DNA of 64,000 bases, taken from positions 310,001 through 374,000 of the forward strand of contig NZ_CP157575.1 in NCBI RefSeq assembly GCF_051628905.1, in the 5' to 3' direction. Below the pieces are notes generated by a model. That model did no database searches. It had not been told where the DNA came from and was given only the letters and a program-made list of their open reading frames with translations. The translations under genes and the position numbers were made by a program. This DNA is from Asaia sp037151935. Lineage in GTDB: Bacteria; Pseudomonadota; Alphaproteobacteria; Acetobacterales; Acetobacteraceae. Shown here one piece after another: positions 1 through 7,516 of this stretch; position 1 is the first letter of the stretch, and every line of letters begins with the position of its first letter.

Positions 1-176
1 GAAACCGGAAACCAAAACCAGTTTTCAAAAGTGGTTTTGGTTTCCGGCGATTTAGGTTTTGAAACTGAAGCCTCGGTTTCCGTAGATCTAGAGTCAGAGA
101 AACATATATCCCCTTCTAATTCTGATTCTACGAAACCCGCAGAAACCGAAACCGCGAAACCTAACGCGGGGGTTTC
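1..176. repeat. Cluster of GAAACC/GGTTTC motifs with a long palindrome
   Basis: GAAACC occurs at 1, 8, 132, 142, 148 and 156, and GGTTTC at 39, 75 and 171: nine copies in 176 bases. Bases 5-20 and 32-47 form a perfect 16-bp inverted repeat around an 11-base centre. Such density suggests a protein-binding array, an iteron-like origin or an operator, lying inside a coding frame. Confidence 0.6.
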
Positions 177-651
177 TGAGCCCCTGATTGCCCAGACCGT
201 GGCGCGGGTCATGAAGCTGGGGAAGCTGCCAGAGAGCCAGGCAGGCTTTGCAAAAAGCATTTGCGGGCGGTTCCTGCGTGATGGCGTTCTGGCTGATGCG
301 GTGGTCGAGGCGGTCAAGCGCCACACGGCAAAAATGGCCCTGAATGGCGATACCCCGCAGAAAATGGGCGTGTTCAAAAAGCCTATCGAACAGTTCTGGG
401 CCGAACGTCAGGCCGGTTGCATTGAGCCCGAGCCCGAACAGGAAACCCCGCGTGAAGCGTGGGAAGCGCAGGCCCTGGCCGACTATGCCAAGGGGATGGA
501 GATCTGGCGCGATGCATTCAGTCATCACCGTGATTTCACTGCCGTCACGCGGGCCTGGCCCGAATTGGCGGCAAAGCATGGCCTGCCGCCCTGCCCGTTC
601 GACAAGGATGCCTATCTTGATTGGCACCGCCCCCGCGTCTGTGCCGCGTGA
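1..651 (+). CDS. Partial phage-type protein, C-terminal part (unknown, replication-like candidate)
   Basis: The reading frame is open from base 1 and ends at TGA 649-651, so the start probably lies upstream; an internal GTG at 31 is the first possible start inside the window. Residues 1-60 are low complexity, rich in Thr, Glu and Ser, because the DNA is full of GAAACC/GGTTTC motifs. The rest is a soluble, mostly helical domain ending near DWHRPRV. No family is recognised. A prophage setting is inferred from the tail and lysis genes downstream. A replication protein carrying its origin inside the gene is one possibility, based only on the clustered motifs. Confidence 0.55.
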   Translation, partial: ETGNQNQFSKVVLVSGDLGFETEASVSVDLESEKHISPSNSDSTKPAETETAKPNAGVSEPLIAQTVARVMKLGKLPESQAGFAKSICGRFLRDGVLADAVVEAVKRHTAKMALNGDTPQKMGVFKKPIEQFWAERQAGCIEPEPEQETPREAWEAQALADYAKGMEIWRDAFSHHRDFTAVTRAWPELAAKHGLPPCPFDKDAYLDWHRPRVCAA

Positions 652-830
652 CCGGCAACCGCCAACAGCAACCCGATAAGCGAGCCCCGCCCTGTTTTCC
701 CATTCGCCACGCTACGCCCAGGATTGGGCCTGACGTGGCAGAAACCCCCAGGCCTGACAGACCTAGCGCCTAAGCGCGGGCCGTCCTGTCAGCCGATGAA
801 GAAAAGCAACACCACACAAGTGGACTGCCC

Positions 831-1334
831 ATGACGACTAGAAACCAGGTGCAAACGCCCCTGAACGAAAACATCATCCCCATGCTGGGCGCATGGGCTG
901 ACCGCTTCACCATGACGACCGAGGGAAAGGGAAAAGAGCAATTCGACGTTATGCGCCGTGGCGTCGGGCTTTACAGCCTTTTGCACAGCGGCACGATCAC
1001 GCATCGCCATGTTGAGGCTGCCCAAAGCTGGGCGCGGGACGTTGAAACCGGAATCATGGGGGCCGCCGATCCTGAGCGGCGCTCGACCGGACAAGGCACG
1101 CTTGAGGATATGCTGATTGCACGGTCAGCCGCCGTGACGCGCTGCGAGAGCGTGCGCCGCAACCTGGGCCGCTATGCTGCCGATCTGCTCGTGCTCCTGG
1201 TGCTCGATGGATTGCCCGTGTCACGCATCGCGCAGATTTACGGGAGGAGCCGCCATAACGTGGCTGGGGCTGTTTCGCTCTTGCTGGACCAGCTGAGCGA
1301 TTACTACGACATCACGCCTGCACAGCAGACATAG
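831..1334 (+). CDS. Small phage protein with C-terminal helix-turn-helix-like segment
   Basis: A 167-residue protein starting at ATG 831. The N-terminal half is helical without a recognised family. Residues about 125-160 (DGLPVSRIAQIYGRSRHN then VAGAVSLLLDQL) read like a sigma-region-4 or HTH recognition unit, so a DNA-binding regulator is plausible. The segment resembles the DUF6456-type proteins of alphaproteobacterial phages, but this is a weak match from memory. It stands alone with 180 bases before it and a non-coding stretch after it, upstream of the toxin module. Its targets cannot be inferred. Confidence 0.5.
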   Translation: MTTRNQVQTPLNENIIPMLGAWADRFTMTTEGKGKEQFDVMRRGVGLYSLLHSGTITHRHVEAAQSWARDVETGIMGAADPERRSTGQGTLEDMLIARSAAVTRCESVRRNLGRYAADLLVLLVLDGLPVSRIAQIYGRSRHNVAGAVSLLLDQLSDYYDITPAQQT

Positions 1335-1720
1335 AAAAACACTTTGGGCTTTTGTGGCTTGCGAACGTGTGTGGCCAGCCAGCTCCTCAACAGCAGTGGG
1401 CCTGCATAGCGACTGACGAAAGCGGCAAAGCTGTGTCGTTCGCCCTGCCCCCACCCGGTCGAATTAGACAGATAAGTATGACACTCATCTAATCATGCGT
1501 TACGATTCCGATTCGACTAAGGATAGAGCCATTATTCAAGTCGAATCATGTGACCTTTTTGCCATGATTAGGAGACAAGTCATTCCGGCATTGCCGCGAA
1601 GACCGAGCCAAATCTACCTGATATGATTTCGACATTCTTTGTCACAGTCTTGCCTCTATACAGGTCGTCATCGGAAGACATTTGTTTCGTAATAAATCAA
1701 GAATTACGATCGGTTACAAA
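1335..1720. other. Intergenic stretch before the toxin module
   Basis: No supported gene is seen. The main structure is a 9-bp perfect inverted repeat (GATTCGACT at 1510-1518, AGTCGAATC at 1539-1547, 20-base spacer), with a third GTCGAAT at 1459-1465. The region is AT-richer than its flanks and probably holds the promoter of the toxin/immunity genes. Confidence 0.5.
1510..1547. promoter_or_regulatory. Inverted repeat, possible operator
   Basis: Two 9-bp arms, GATTCGACT and AGTCGAATC, separated by 20 bases, about 175 bases upstream of the leader reading frame of the toxin module. The spacing fits a dimeric or looped operator site. There is no T-run after it, so a terminator is less likely. 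Confidence 0.35.
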
Positions 1721-2125
1721 ATGTCCGAGACCTTTTCGTCCTTCCTGCCGGAAACCCATAAGCCAGAACTCTTGGCGGGTACGAGCTCGCTCTCATATGA
1801 GGGCATGAATCACCCTTCGAGTGATGTCGTGCTATCCGCAAACAGCGTTGGCGGCCCCTCGGAAACCGCGTCATTCCCGGGCGGCACGTCGCATGCGGCA
1901 GACACGCAACTGGACGCCCTTCAGGCCAAGACTCTCTCGACCAACGACCTCGCCACCCGGCTTGCCACCTCCGCTATGTTGTCAGATCCTGCCGCACCAT
2001 CAGCGGTAAACAGCAATTCGGCAGGCCCGGATATGACAGCAGGCCATGCTGTGGCGGATTTACTGGCATCGGCGACAGCGACAGCGACAGCGACAAAGTC
2101 GGGCGTAGCGGTTCAGAACGGTTAA
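1721..2125 (+). CDS. Leader reading frame of the toxin gene (Ala/Ser/Thr-rich, unknown)
   Basis: A 134-residue frame from ATG 1721 to TAA 2123-2125. It is low complexity, rich in Ser, Ala and Thr, with no predicted membrane segment, and ends in an ATATATA-like stretch encoded by four GCGACA repeats. It is in the same frame as the 587-residue toxin reading frame that opens 18 bases later. It may therefore be the original N-terminus of that protein cut off by a nonsense codon, or an independent small protein. By itself it resembles no family; disordered N-termini of secreted repeat proteins look similar. Confidence 0.4.
   Translation: MSETFSSFLPETHKPELLAGTSSLSYEGMNHPSSDVVLSANSVGGPSETASFPGGTSHAADTQLDALQAKTLSTNDLATRLATSAMLSDPAAPSAVNSNSAGPDMTAGHAVADLLASATATATATKSGVAVQNG
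2072..2095 (+). repeat. (GCGACA)4 hexanucleotide repeat
   Basis: Four perfect copies of GCGACA inside the leader frame, encoding alternating Ala-Thr. A six-base unit can change length by slippage without changing frame. Confidence 0.8.
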
Positions 2126-2143
2126 TACGGCGAGCTACCTTCT

Positions 2144-3907
2144 TTGCAGTTCCTGAGTCATGAGACCGCCATGCAAAAGGCTTACAGAGACTACGCTGCC
2201 ACTCAAATCGGCAATGGCTGGTCCGTACAGGATTACCGCTGGAACGAAGCTTACAGCGACCGGGCATGGCGTGAATACGGTGATTTGATACAGCGCGCGA
2301 CAAACCATGCGCCAAATGCAGATCTGATTCGCCAGATGCAGGATGATATCGGAAACACTAGCTCCCTGGCAAACGAACAACGCCGCATTGGTTATTCCGA
2401 AGTGGGCCGCGCCGCTATTGACGAGATGTACCTCAATGCGACCGGAGAAATGCCGGCGGGGCAAACCCAGTACGATTCCTACGCAGACCGGATCGCCAAT
2501 GGCGCAAGCTACAGCGACAACTTACGTGTGCTCGCCTATGCTTGGGAAGGCAGCGAGGCAGTCGACACTCTCGCGCACACCGTTCTCGCTCGCGATCTGA
2601 GCACCGATGAGCGCTCTCAGTATCAGAGCCAGCTCGCCAATAATCAAAGCCTTTCCGACCTGCGTTACAAAATCGCTCATAGCGCTGCTGAGGCGGACAG
2701 CCTCAGAAATGCGGGAACGTTCCTGTTCGGGGCAGGCCAGACGATTACTACATCGGCATGGCTCGCTACGCAGCAGGACGCCATTGGCTCGGGTCAGGTA
2801 ACCTATGAAAGCACGCTTGTCAGCGCGCAGCTTGCCCCTGCGGGACGACAGACCCTTCAGTCGGTCTATCAGGATTGGGGGCAGGGTCTGCCAACTGATG
2901 TGCAGTTAAAAACCATGGCAACGGCAATGTATCACCTGAACATCGCCTGGAACCGTGTTCAATACCAGAGCGCCGACCAGCTTGCCGCAGAAGCCGCCAC
3001 CTATCACGCAATCGACGGCACGGCATCCTATGCCCAGCTGGTCGAGAACGTCTCCTATTCGGCCGATCAGGCTACAGCACTGTTAGCGAGCGCCCTGACC
3101 ACCCCCATGATGAACGAGGCAGCATCCGCCGCCGAGTTCAAACGCGTGATCTCGATGGGGGGAGGCCTGTTCTTCGAAACCGTGATCGATCAGATGGATG
3201 TGCTGAACAATATCGATACGATCCAGAAGGAGAAGGAAAAGGAGCCCGATCCTTGCGATCCGGTGATTTTCAAACCTGCGCATGCCATCCTTGGAGAGAA
3301 GGGCGGTTTGACAGTCAGTAATAGTGAGATCGCAGCAGCTAATAACAAGCCGAATCAGTTCATGGCTGGTGTCGCTACAACCACTTGGTCAGACGGTGTG
3401 AAATGGACGTCTCAGGGTAACGGCATTCAGGCGCAGGGCAATCCGTTCGAGGTCTGGGACGCTCAGCGGCTCAAGAAAGAAGGCTATGAATGGCTGGCGG
3501 ATTACCGAGCGGAACGCAACAACTGGAAAGCCTTCGATGAGTGGAACGAAAAATCAAAAACGGCGGTCAGTGACAAGACCATGGATCTAAAGGGCACGAC
3601 GTATCAGAACATGACCCGGCTCAAGGGACGTATCCTCGCCAATGTCGAAGCTATGCGCCGCTATGGTGCCGACGGTGGGCCATATCGCGGCTCCGCCGAC
3701 CCGAAAGATCCAAAAAATGGAACGAGCTTGGAATTCACCAGAGAGAAGATTCAGAACTATGTTCTCGATCTGGGTGTGCCAGCAGAGCCGAGCAACGATC
3801 AGTGGCGAGCGATCTGCCAGGCCCTGAAAATTGCCAAGGGCCGTGTTGCCGCTGACCCTGAAACGAGCGCCAAAACCATCGACTTCAGGATTGCAGACAT
3901 CGCATGA
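2144..3907 (+). CDS. CDI-type toxin protein: DUF4214-like repeats plus CdiA-CT-like nuclease domain
   Basis: 587 residues from a TTG at 2144; ATG 2171 is an alternative start. Residues about 80-320 contain helical units of roughly 50 residues (IDEMYLNATGEMP, YDSYADRIANGASYSDNLRV) that look like DUF4214-type repeats of secreted surface proteins. Residues about 400-587 resemble the CdiA C-terminal tRNase/nuclease domain: QGNPFEVWDAQRL, then NWKAFDEWN, then AVSDKTMD. The order E436, D465, K478 fits a PD-(D/E)XK active site. The stop overlaps the start of the next gene (ATGA), as in toxin/immunity pairs. No VENN motif, no long CdiA filament and no CdiB partner are present. The route of secretion is unknown. 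Similarity is judged from memory of the family. Confidence 0.6.
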   Translation: MQFLSHETAMQKAYRDYAATQIGNGWSVQDYRWNEAYSDRAWREYGDLIQRATNHAPNADLIRQMQDDIGNTSSLANEQRRIGYSEVGRAAIDEMYLNATGEMPAGQTQYDSYADRIANGASYSDNLRVLAYAWEGSEAVDTLAHTVLARDLSTDERSQYQSQLANNQSLSDLRYKIAHSAAEADSLRNAGTFLFGAGQTITTSAWLATQQDAIGSGQVTYESTLVSAQLAPAGRQTLQSVYQDWGQGLPTDVQLKTMATAMYHLNIAWNRVQYQSADQLAAEAATYHAIDGTASYAQLVENVSYSADQATALLASALTTPMMNEAASAAEFKRVISMGGGLFFETVIDQMDVLNNIDTIQKEKEKEPDPCDPVIFKPAHAILGEKGGLTVSNSEIAAANNKPNQFMAGVATTTWSDGVKWTSQGNGIQAQGNPFEVWDAQRLKKEGYEWLADYRAERNNWKAFDEWNEKSKTAVSDKTMDLKGTTYQNMTRLKGRILANVEAMRRYGADGGPYRGSADPKDPKNGTSLEFTREKIQNYVLDLGVPAEPSNDQWRAICQALKIAKGRVAADPETSAKTIDFRIADIA

Positions 3908-4458
3908 GCATCCTCATTCCTTTCTGGCAGATCCCCACTCGCTATGCTCAAGTCATCCGTACCAAAAAATATGTGGCCGTGATTTGCAAGGAGACATGGG
4001 GTGGGCTTCACTTCTCCCGCTCTGGCTGGTCGACGTTCATCCCTCGCAAGCAGGTCACGACGGAATGGATCGGGGCTAATCTCAAGAAAGCACTGTATAG
4101 CAGCGAGGATTTCGGGGCTTACTTGCCCACACCTATTCCGGACGAACCCTTTGACACGATGAAGCCAGAGTCAAACGCTAAATCCCGTGAGTTCTGGTTG
4201 CGCATCCAGCAGGAGTTTGGCTTCAAGGATTTCCTGACGACCATGTCAAAATCGGCAGGTATTTATATCAACTGGCCGGAAGATCAGGGAGATCAGGTTG
4301 AAATGCTCTCTACGCGTGGTCGCGGTGGTGGCTTTTCCGCCTGGGGCACCAATGAGAATTTCGGCAAGGTCTTTCATGCCTCGATCAATCTGAGCGATCT
4401 CGAATTCGGCGAGGTGGCCGTGCAGGCGTTGGACCGCTGCAAGCCAAATTATGCGTAA
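3904..4458 (+). CDS. CdiI-like immunity protein
   Basis: 184 residues whose ATG overlaps the toxin stop codon by 4 bases, so the two are translationally coupled. It is soluble, without a signal peptide, as expected for a cytoplasmic immunity protein. Features include GWSTFIPRKQVTTEWIG near residue 40 and an aromatic-rich middle (EFWLRIQQEFGFKDF). It resembles proteins annotated as contact-dependent growth inhibition system immunity proteins. The assignment rests as much on position as on sequence. It would bind and block the nuclease domain encoded just upstream. Confidence 0.55.
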   Translation: MSILIPFWQIPTRYAQVIRTKKYVAVICKETWGGLHFSRSGWSTFIPRKQVTTEWIGANLKKALYSSEDFGAYLPTPIPDEPFDTMKPESNAKSREFWLRIQQEFGFKDFLTTMSKSAGIYINWPEDQGDQVEMLSTRGRGGGFSAWGTNENFGKVFHASINLSDLEFGEVAVQALDRCKPNYA

Positions 4459-4742
4459 GGCTCCCCTTACAGCGCGATCTCAAAAGCAAAAAGCCTGACT
4501 GTTGGGGGGTGACGGTATTTTCTACTTTTGGCCCAGTCAGCTGGCATGGCTGTGTCCTGCAATCCAAGTCTCTTCGACGCATATAGAGGAATGACAAACC
4601 ACGCCTCTATTTGAGGCGACCGTGGAAAATCTGTCGACGTGTTACAGCAACCGACAGTAGCCGCGTAAGCTCTGCGCAGGCGTTTGACCAGTACCAAGGT
4701 CCACGCCTTTTTTATTGGCGTTCGCGTTTTCCCATAAAAGCA

Positions 4743-4979
4743 GATCATGACGCGGTGAGGGTCGCGACCCTGCACGCCGTCTTATGGACCAGCACACGCC
4801 GCCTGCATGCCCTCACCGTGCCGGTGGAGCAGGGTTACGCGGTAGATCTGGGCGATCACGTCACCCTGACGCTGCCAGAACACCCCGACCGCACACTCTC
4901 AGGCCTTGTCGTGGACGAGCAGCTGCGGCCCGGCGAAGCAACGATCATCCTGCAGGATCTTGTGGGGGATCAGGGATAG
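4743..4979 (+). pseudogene. 3' fragment of a phage tail protein gene
   Basis: The frame ending at TAG 4977-4979 encodes about 78 residues (VRVATLHAVLWTS, VDLGDHVTLTLPEH, LSGLVVDEQLRPGEAT) that read like the extreme C-terminus of phage tail-tip or host-specificity proteins, where a beta-rich domain ends the chain. The frame is open back to about 4611 but the upstream residues lack that character, and no 5' part of such a gene is present. The rest appears to have been lost or replaced by the toxin/immunity cassette ending at 4458. Bases 4459-4742 show no gene. Confidence 0.5.
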
Positions 4980-5114
4980 TTGGATCGGGCTCGATACGAA
5001 CCTGCATCCAGAAAATATATGAAAATGCAGCTCCGTCATTCATCGGCCAGACGCCGGGTGCATTTCGTGCTGTTATGTTGCGCAGCAGGATCCAGCTTCT
5101 TGAACAGGAAAGTC

Positions 5115-5594
5115 ATGACCATTCGATCTCTCTCTGCCTTGCGCCGTTCACTTTTCGCTTTTGCCATAGCGGGTGTCGTCACGAGCTTGTCGGCAGCCTG
5201 CGCCCAGAGCGCGACGACACTGGGCGGGGTAAATACCTCGTTCCATCTTTTCGGATCGCATGATGTGCAGGTGTCATCCTTTACCGATCCGGATCTCCCT
5301 GTGACGTGTTATCTCTCGCGTGCCCAGACCGGCGGGATCAAGGGGGCGGTCGGGATCGCGAAAAACCCGACGCGCTTCTCCCTTTCCTGTGTGAAAAGCG
5401 CTGGGGTACCGACCGACATCACCAAATTGCCCAAACAGCAGAACATTACGAAACTGCGTAACTCTTTCCTGTTCACAAACCTCGTCATCACGCGAATGAT
5501 CGATCAGGAACACAGCGCTGCGGTCTATCTCGTGACCAGTCAGGGCCTCATAGACGGCTCGCCCGCAAACGCGATCTCGGCCGTTTCATGGTAA
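5115..5594 (+). CDS. creA: CreA family periplasmic protein
   Basis: 159 residues from ATG 5115, chosen because AGGAAA precedes it at good spacing and a signal peptide follows (SLFAFAIAGVVTSLSAACA). The mature part carries the CreA signature DVQVSSFTDPDLPVTCYLSR then GGIKGAVGIAKNP and SLSC. CreA is an exported protein of unclear role that is widespread in proteobacteria. An upstream in-frame start at 4980 exists but would bury the signal peptide. Lying between a tail fragment and tail-fibre genes, it looks like cargo or a host gene caught in the rearranged prophage. Confidence 0.85.
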   Translation: MTIRSLSALRRSLFAFAIAGVVTSLSAACAQSATTLGGVNTSFHLFGSHDVQVSSFTDPDLPVTCYLSRAQTGGIKGAVGIAKNPTRFSLSCVKSAGVPTDITKLPKQQNITKLRNSFLFTNLVITRMIDQEHSAAVYLVTSQGLIDGSPANAISAVSW

Positions 5595-5654
5595 GGGATA
5601 GTGTGGATTCCTGATGCCCGCCTGACCTGTAAACGCCAGTGGTCTGCCACCACG

Positions 5655-6194
5655 ATGGAAAGGTACCTCCCGTTGCGAAAGGTTCTACTCGTATTCGCGG
5701 CGCTTGTTTTGTCCGTAATGTCGCTGGCTTCGCAGTCAGATGCTGCAACAACGCCCGCGCTCTATCTGATGCCACGCGGATACAAGCCCGAACATACACC
5801 AACTTACGCTCAGACCACCGCGCAAGCCTGTCGGATTGTCCTTGATGATGCCCACGTGGTGGTTCTTCACGACCTGATCCGCCCTGTAATGGGGGCCGCA
5901 GCTTTCCGAGCAGGTGATGACAGTTATTCCAGAGCATTACCGGTCATGATCCTGTCGCAGGGGGACGATAAACCGGACTGGGTCGCCTATCGCTCACGGA
6001 CACGACAGAATGAGATTATATGGAAGACGGTCGGCCCCCCTTCCCATTGGACTGAAGTTTCCGATGAAACTCATCTTTATGAGGAAACAGACAGGATTTT
6101 CACAGATCCGACCTTGCCACGCCGTGAAGGTACGATGTGCGGCCTTTTAAGATGGCATTTTCAGCACACGAAAGATCTTTTCCGCACCGATTAA
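5655..6194 (+). CDS. Exported protein of unknown function
   Basis: 179 residues from ATG 5655; the hydrophobic stretch VLLVFAALVLSVMSLAS followed by a cleavage-like AAT marks a signal peptide. The mature region has two Cys residues (near ACRIVL and GTMCGLL) that could form a disulfide. No family is recognised. It follows creA by 60 bases on the same strand and ends just before a terminator-like hairpin, so the two are probably cotranscribed. A GTG at 5601 would add 18 residues before the signal and is less likely. Confidence 0.6.
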   Translation: MERYLPLRKVLLVFAALVLSVMSLASQSDAATTPALYLMPRGYKPEHTPTYAQTTAQACRIVLDDAHVVVLHDLIRPVMGAAAFRAGDDSYSRALPVMILSQGDDKPDWVAYRSRTRQNEIIWKTVGPPSHWTEVSDETHLYEETDRIFTDPTLPRREGTMCGLLRWHFQHTKDLFRTD

Positions 6195-6218
6195 GGTCAT
6201 TTCGCTCGTTTCCCGTTC

Positions 6219-6244
6219 AAGCCGCCCAACCGGGCGGCTTTTTC
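6219..6244 (+). terminator. Rho-independent terminator-like hairpin
   Basis: AAGCCGCCC and GGGCGGCTT pair around a short loop and are followed by TTTTTC. It lies 25 bases after the preceding stop. The same hairpin motif recurs at 11957 and 14892, before the two lysozyme copies. Confidence 0.75.
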
Positions 6245-6283
6245 TTTGCCTGCCCGCCTCCCCGTTCAACAGGACAGATCGCC

Positions 6284-7513
6284 ATGGCCAGACTAGGTGC
6301 TTATCCGCGCATTGCGACGCTCGACGGGTCGGAAGTGATCGTGGTCGAGCAGCAGGGCTGCACGCGCTCGATACCGCTCAACAGGTTTGCGCCTGCGGTG
6401 CCGGACAAGGACGCAAGCGGGGTGTTCTTTGCCGATGACGGGGCCACGGTCGGGCGGATCGGCGACCGGCTGTTCATTGGGGCGGCGGCGGATAACCAGG
6501 GCCAGCGCAACCGCGATACCACACGCAATGACTGGCTTTCGCAGATCATGGGATCGACCTCGATCGGTGCCTGGGGGACTTGGACGAGCACATTCGCCGC
6601 CATCTCACGCTTCGGGGCCATTGGCATCACGGGGGCGTCGCGCACATCCGACAGCCAGAAGCAGAGCAGCTATATGGGCTTTGTGCCCTTGGCAATCGGG
6701 GTAGCGGCCTGGGGTGTGGCGGACGAACCGCAGAACCCCACCACCGCCACGGCCTATGCCTATTATGGCGAGGGCTGGCGCATGGCGGGCGTCAATTACC
6801 AGCCGAGCTTCGTCATGGAGCTGGAAACCGTCAATATGGGCGGCCCAGCGGCGGGCATGTCCACGCCCTACCATCCCAATTGCGGCGGCGGCACCCATGC
6901 CATCCAGATCGGATCGGGTGGCGGGCAGACCGAAGGGTCGAGCGATGCCGAGGCCGGGATCGTGTTCGTGCGTAATCCCTCCCGGCATAAAAGCGGCATC
7001 ATCTTCGCCAATGACAGCCTGACCGGCACGAATGGCACAGACGGGTACGGCACGGCCATGGCCATGGGTGCGCGTCAGGGCATCGAATGGCGTACGGGCG
7101 AGACACGTGAGAATGTGCAGGGTCTCGATTCAGGGGCCATGCTGTTCTCGACCGTGAGCCAGACGAAAAAAGGCCAGCGCCTCAAGTTTTCCGATGACGG
7201 CGTGCTGATTATCAACATGTCCGGGCAGCTCCTGTTTTCCATCTCACCCAATGCCTCCCCCACCAACACGCTCAACATCCAGGCGGGCAGCGGGCAGGCA
7301 GCGGCGGGGCTCGACGTGCAAAAGGGCGAGAACGGATCGGCCAATCTGGGCCTCTATCCGGGGCCGGGCGGCGAGTTGCAGATCGCAAGCCCGGTCGTAC
7401 GGCAAGGCGCTCGTCTCTCGCTCAACGATCAGCCGGTGCAGTGGCTGCATATCAACGTCAACGGCCAGTCGCTGCGCCTGCCCCTGTTCACCCCCGAGCA
7501 GGCGGGAGGCTGA
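6284..7513 (+). CDS. Phage tail-fibre-type structural protein
   Basis: 409 residues from ATG 6284 (preceded by AGGACA). The first 40 residues (RIATLDGSEVIVVEQQGC) resemble the attachment segment at the start of many phage fibre or spike proteins. The middle is Gly/Ser/Thr-rich with repeated short beta elements, typical of receptor-binding proteins. The C-terminal part (LNIQAGSGQAAAGLDVQKG, LGLYPGPGGELQI) resembles a shaft ending. It opens a run of four tightly spaced genes. Its receptor is unknown and no enzyme motif is visible. Confidence 0.55.
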   Translation: MARLGAYPRIATLDGSEVIVVEQQGCTRSIPLNRFAPAVPDKDASGVFFADDGATVGRIGDRLFIGAAADNQGQRNRDTTRNDWLSQIMGSTSIGAWGTWTSTFAAISRFGAIGITGASRTSDSQKQSSYMGFVPLAIGVAAWGVADEPQNPTTATAYAYYGEGWRMAGVNYQPSFVMELETVNMGGPAAGMSTPYHPNCGGGTHAIQIGSGGGQTEGSSDAEAGIVFVRNPSRHKSGIIFANDSLTGTNGTDGYGTAMAMGARQGIEWRTGETRENVQGLDSGAMLFSTVSQTKKGQRLKFSDDGVLIINMSGQLLFSISPNASPTNTLNIQAGSGQAAAGLDVQKGENGSANLGLYPGPGGELQIASPVVRQGARLSLNDQPVQWLHINVNGQSLRLPLFTPEQAGG

Positions 7514-7516
7514 GCT

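Noticed and set aside
4467..4775. Minus-strand frame between immunity gene and tail stub
   Set aside because: No family features or ribosome site.
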